DNA of 64,000 bases from Microbacterium sp. SMR1. GTDB lineage: Bacteria > Actinomycetota > Actinomycetes > Actinomycetales > Microbacteriaceae. This document shows positions 61,171 to 64,000 of this stretch, piece after piece (within the stretch, counting starts at the first letter, position 1; the number at the start of each line of letters is the position of its first letter). Under the pieces are notes generated by a model. That model did not search any database and was not told the DNA's origin. It worked only from the letters and a program-made list of their open reading frames with translations. The position numbers and the translations under genes were made by a program. Location of the stretch: NCBI RefSeq assembly GCF_003289625.1, contig NZ_QMBN01000002.1, forward strand, positions 54,241-118,240. Reading direction: 5' to 3'.

Positions 61171-62274
61171 ATGACCAACGAGCACCACGCCCCCGATCGT
61201 GTCAGCGACGAGGCGATCGCCGACCTGCATGCGCGTCTCAGCCGTCGGCGTCGGTTCGCCGCGCTCCTCGGCGGGCAACCCCCGGCCGGTGTCGATCTGG
61301 ATTGGCTCGACACGCTCGTCGCGCGATGGACGGACGGGTTCGACTGGCGCACGCAGGAGGACCGGATCCTCGCCCTGCCGTGGGAGCTCGTCGACGCGCC
61401 ACACCCGCTTCGCGTGATCCACCAGAAGGCGGAACCGGACGCCCCCGTGGTTCTCCTCCTCCATGGATGGCCCGATTCGGTGCTGCGGTTCGAGAAGGTG
61501 CTGCCACTGCTCCGGCATGTCACGGTGGTCGCGCCCGCGCTGCCCGGCTATCCGTTCAGCGTCGACGCCCCGGCCGAGGGGATGTCGGCGAACGAGATGG
61601 CCGACGTCGTCGCCGCCGGCATGCACCGACTCGGGTACACACGTTTCGTGGTCAGCGGCGGCGACATCGGATGCAACGTCGCCGAGGCGCTGATGCGCAA
61701 TCACCCCTCGATGGTCGCGGCGGCACACCTGACCGACGTGTCGCAGAGACACCTCGCCGGCGGCATCCCCGATGACCTCAGTCCAACGGAGCGCGACTAC
61801 GTCGACCGCTGGAACCGGTGGCAGACCACCGAGGCCGCATACAGCCTCGAACACGCGACGAAACCCGCCACCATCGCCGCCGCGCTCACCGACTCCCCCA
61901 CCGGACTGCTCGCCTGGATCGGAGAGAAGCTCTGGACCTGGACCGACCACGGCGATGACATCACCAGCGTCTTCTCGCACGACGAGGTTCTCACCTGGGT
62001 ATCGGCATACTGGTTCACCAGCGCGATCGGCTCGTCGTTCGGCCCCTATGCACTGCGGACCGTGCCGCCGAACACGAAGATACCCGGCGGCATCCCGGTC
62101 GTGCTCTCGATCTTCCCGGACGACCTCGTCAACGCCCCGCGCGACTTCGCCGAGCGCCTCTTCGACCTCGAGGCCTTCGAGGAGCACCCGGTGGGCGGTC
62201 ATTTTCCCTCGTGGGAGCAACCCGAGGCATACGTCCGCGACCTCGACCGCGCCATCGCGGCCGCGCTCGACTGA
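61171..62274 (+). CDS. Epoxide hydrolase (microsomal type, EHN domain)
   Basis: A 367-residue alpha/beta-hydrolase. The N-terminal EHN-type region (about 15-85) includes LDWLDTLVARW; the oxyanion motif is HGWPDS at 99-104, the nucleophile Asp165 is in SGGDIGCNV, and the catalytic His lies in VGGHFPSWEQPE near the end. Such enzymes open epoxides to diols; in actinobacteria they often act on xenobiotic or terpenoid epoxides. ATG 61171 fits the usual N-terminus better than an upstream ATG at 61141. Confidence 0.87.
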   Translation: MTNEHHAPDRVSDEAIADLHARLSRRRRFAALLGGQPPAGVDLDWLDTLVARWTDGFDWRTQEDRILALPWELVDAPHPLRVIHQKAEPDAPVVLLLHGWPDSVLRFEKVLPLLRHVTVVAPALPGYPFSVDAPAEGMSANEMADVVAAGMHRLGYTRFVVSGGDIGCNVAEALMRNHPSMVAAAHLTDVSQRHLAGGIPDDLSPTERDYVDRWNRWQTTEAAYSLEHATKPATIAAALTDSPTGLLAWIGEKLWTWTDHGDDITSVFSHDEVLTWVSAYWFTSAIGSSFGPYALRTVPPNTKIPGGIPVVLSIFPDDLVNAPRDFAERLFDLEAFEEHPVGGHFPSWEQPEAYVRDLDRAIAAALD

Positions 62275-62275
62275 G

Positions 62276-62569
62276 TCAGCTACGGAGCCGACGAGTGCGG
62301 GGGTGGCGGGCCCGCACCACGCCGAGCTGACGCAACCGCGCGGTGATGCCGACGAGGCCCGTACTCCCGGCCACGGCGACCGCCGCCGCTCCCGAGGTCG
62401 CCGCGATGACGCCCGCAGGCGACCCGCTCATGCCGGCCACGATGGCCCAGGCGATGAGAGCCAGCAGCGCGATGGCCGATCCGACCGGCAGCCAGGTCCT
62501 CGCCGTTTTCAGGCGGGACGCCTCTCGCGTCGCACGGTCGGCGGGCTGGTTGGCGAGGGCAGTGCTCAT
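62276..62569 (-). CDS. Small two-helix membrane protein
   Basis: A 97-residue hypothetical protein with two hydrophobic segments (about 31-52 and 56-76) and an Arg-rich C-terminus, so it probably sits in the inner membrane. The ATG at 62569 is chosen because the upstream extension is Arg-rich and low-complexity. It converges on the epoxide hydrolase gene with one base between stops. No family recognised. Confidence 0.55.
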   Translation of the reverse strand: MSTALANQPADRATREASRLKTARTWLPVGSAIALLALIAWAIVAGMSGSPAGVIAATSGAAAVAVAGSTGLVGITARLRQLGVVRARHPRTRRLRS

Positions 62570-62662
62570 GGATACGACGCTATGCGGGCTGAGCGGGCCG
62601 CACCTCCGCCGTACGACGGAACCCACGCGCGCGAGCATCCGGCGCACGGGTGAGGCACAGCG

Positions 62663-63511
62663 TCAGCGGTAGCGCCGCGGCACTGTCCAGGGGCGGCCGA
62701 ACTCGGTGTTGTACGACTCCGGATCGAACGGGCTGTCGCCGCCGGCGGGGAAGCTCGTGAGCTCGCCGAAGACCACGCGACCGTCGACGTCGTACAGATC
62801 GACGCGCACGAAGTCGGTGCCCTCGCCGAGCCGCTCGGCGATGCTGATCATCTCGTCGAGATGCGCCGGCCGCGGGCGCTCGGGATCAGCCCAGGGCGGG
62901 CCGCCACTCATCGTGATGCGGCTCCAGTCGGGTCGGAAGAAGTCCTGCGTGCGACCGCCGAAGCGACCGCCGTCGACCTGGATGAAGTGGCATCGCCCAT
63001 GGAAGACGAAGAACTTGTAGTCGTCCGGGATGCCGCCGTCGGCACCGACCAGGAACTCCTCGACGATGACTCGGCGCGGCACCTGTCCGTAGACCCACTC
63101 GCGATTCGGGCCCTGACCGTAGAGCTTGGCGAGCCAGCCCGCGGCGATCGCCGCGAGGTCGTGCGGGTTCGCGAACTCCGGACGCACGTGCCGATAGACC
63201 CAGCCCCAGCGCGCTTCCGGAAGCCGGGCATCCGCGGAGGCGGCGGCGGACACGACGATCGCAGCGCCGCTCCCGTGCGTCGGCTTCACGACGTAGGCAT
63301 CGGGCCAGTCGAGGTCCAGCAGGCTCTGCGGATCTTCGACGATCGCGTAGGCGCGGGGCAGGTACTGCTCGCCGATGACCGCGGCGACGTAGTCGCGCAC
63401 AGCGGCCTTGTCCGCGAAGGTGACGATGAGGCTGCGGCGGTCGCGCAGCATCTTGTACCGCACCTTCTCGCGGAACGTCGTCGGATTGCGGGTGCGCCAC
63501 AGTCGCAGCAT
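62663..63511 (-). CDS. TupA-like ATP-grasp protein
   Basis: A 282-residue protein of the TupA-like ATP-grasp group. The N-terminal NPTTFREKVRYKMLRDRR matches the family's conserved opening; AYVVKPTHGSGAAIVV is the ATP-binding loop and YKFFVFHGRCHFIQVDGGRF and ELTSFPAGGDSPFDPESY follow as usual. These proteins act in surface polysaccharide or teichuronopeptide synthesis, attaching amino-acid-like groups. It begins 63 bases after the end of dnaB on the same strand. No other start codon was found upstream in frame. Confidence 0.85.
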   Translation of the reverse strand: MLRLWRTRNPTTFREKVRYKMLRDRRSLIVTFADKAAVRDYVAAVIGEQYLPRAYAIVEDPQSLLDLDWPDAYVVKPTHGSGAAIVVSAAASADARLPEARWGWVYRHVRPEFANPHDLAAIAAGWLAKLYGQGPNREWVYGQVPRRVIVEEFLVGADGGIPDDYKFFVFHGRCHFIQVDGGRFGGRTQDFFRPDWSRITMSGGPPWADPERPRPAHLDEMISIAERLGEGTDFVRVDLYDVDGRVVFGELTSFPAGGDSPFDPESYNTEFGRPWTVPRRYR

Positions 63512-63573
63512 CCGAACCAGCCGGCTGCGCTCGCGCCAACGGACGCCATCGTGCGCGGCCCGCGTTCGACCGT

Positions 63574-64000
63574 TCAGTCCATCCCCACGGCCATGTCGGT
63601 GAAGCGCGAGAAGTGGCCCTGGAACGCCACGGTCACTGTGTCGGTCGGACCGTTGCGGTGCTTCGCGACGATCAGGTCGGCCTCGCCGGCGCGAGGGCTG
63701 TCCTTCTCGTAGGCCGCCTCGCGGTGCAGCAGGATGACGATGTCGGCGTCCTGCTCGATCGAGCCCGACTCACGCAGGTCGCTGATCGCCGGCTTCTTGT
63801 CGGCACGCTGCTCGGCACCACGGTTCAGCTGCGACAGCGCGATGACGGGAACCTGGAGCTCCTTCGCGAGCAGCTTGAGCGCACGCGAGAACTCCGAGAC
63901 CTCCTGCTGACGCGACTCGACGCGCTTACCGCTGGTCATCAGCTGCAGGTAGTCGATCACGACCATCTTGAGGCCCACGCGCTGCTTGAGGCGGCGGCAC
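63574..64000 (-). CDS. dnaB: Replicative DNA helicase DnaB, C-terminal part
   Basis: The frame is open to the right edge, so only the last ~141 residues are present. Walker B appears as MVVIDYLQLM, followed by SRALKLLAKELQVPVIALSQLNR and the LRESGSIEQDADIVILLHR block, then the GPTDTVTVAF end typical of DnaB. It is the ring helicase that unwinds DNA at the replication fork, and essential in bacteria. Its presence shows the window is chromosomal. Confidence 0.96.
   Translation of the reverse strand, partial: CRRLKQRVGLKMVVIDYLQLMTSGKRVESRQQEVSEFSRALKLLAKELQVPVIALSQLNRGAEQRADKKPAISDLRESGSIEQDADIVILLHREAAYEKDSPRAGEADLIVAKHRNGPTDTVTVAFQGHFSRFTDMAVGMD

Noticed and set aside
1..64000. CRISPR arrays, tRNA or rRNA genes, prophage
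   Set aside because: No regularly spaced repeats, no tRNA-like cloverleaf with CCA-proximal pattern, and no phage or integrase genes were seen on reading.

Overview
The window is high-GC DNA with short intergenic gaps, many 4-base ATGA/GTGA gene overlaps and GTG starts. Its gene content (DUF222/HNH protein, EI24 protein, DUF2256/DUF3253 protein, CUT1 sugar transporters lacking their own ATPase, FeS-type photolyase) fits an actinobacterium, most likely Microbacteriaceae and probably Microbacterium-like. The genus is an inference from family content, not from a marker gene. The right edge carries the end of dnaB, so the segment is chromosomal.

Layout. 1-3.6 kb: end of an HNH protein, an exported intradiol-dioxygenase-like lipoprotein, a BASS/arsenite-type transporter and a zinc alcohol dehydrogenase. 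3.6-11.2 kb: a minus-strand glycan operon (two CUT1 permeases, binding protein, FAD oxidoreductase, surface-anchored alginate-lyase-like enzyme) divergent from an IclR regulator. 12-17.4 kb: housekeeping and accessory genes (APC transporter, EI24 protein, ArsR regulator with a CDF metal exporter, DUF2256 protein, P-loop kinase-like protein, peptidase E). 16.7-53.3 kb: a large carbohydrate island. 53-64 kb: ATP-grasp proteins, a FeS photolyase / SDR / UbiA / CrtI-like cluster, an APC transporter, an epoxide hydrolase and dnaB.

The main result is that the 17-53 kb island looks like one regulon. A 13-bp palindrome, GTAG-Y-NNN-A-CTAC, occurs at seven promoter-proximal sites, with an eighth that has one arm mismatch. 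The sites precede the two binding-protein genes, the DUF6259-like hydrolase, the unknown-protein/GH78 operon, the SDR and RpiR pair, the second GH2 gene, the cupin-to-aldolase operon, the family-5 ABC operon and the secreted GH-A enzyme. The island encodes one SIS-domain RpiR regulator (31.6-32.5 kb) whose sequence is HexR-like, and the palindrome resembles known HexR operators. A KDPG-aldolase-like gene lies inside the regulon, which suits a regulator that senses a keto-deoxy sugar phosphate.

Proposed working model: a secreted GH-A enzyme cuts an extracellular polysaccharide. A family-5 transporter and a CUT1 transporter with two tandem binding proteins import oligosaccharides. Cytoplasmic GH2 (two), GH78 and DUF6259-like enzymes release monosaccharides. 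A set of oxidoreductases, a lactonase-like phosphotriesterase homologue, a cupin isomerase, an FGGY kinase and two class I aldolases break them down. The enzymes suggest a substrate with rhamnose and mannose-type residues, but the central pathway matches no standard route that I know and has no visible dehydratase. I regard that pathway as the likeliest undescribed system here. No tRNA, rRNA, CRISPR array, insertion sequence or prophage was seen, and no gene-free stretch exceeds 300 bases.
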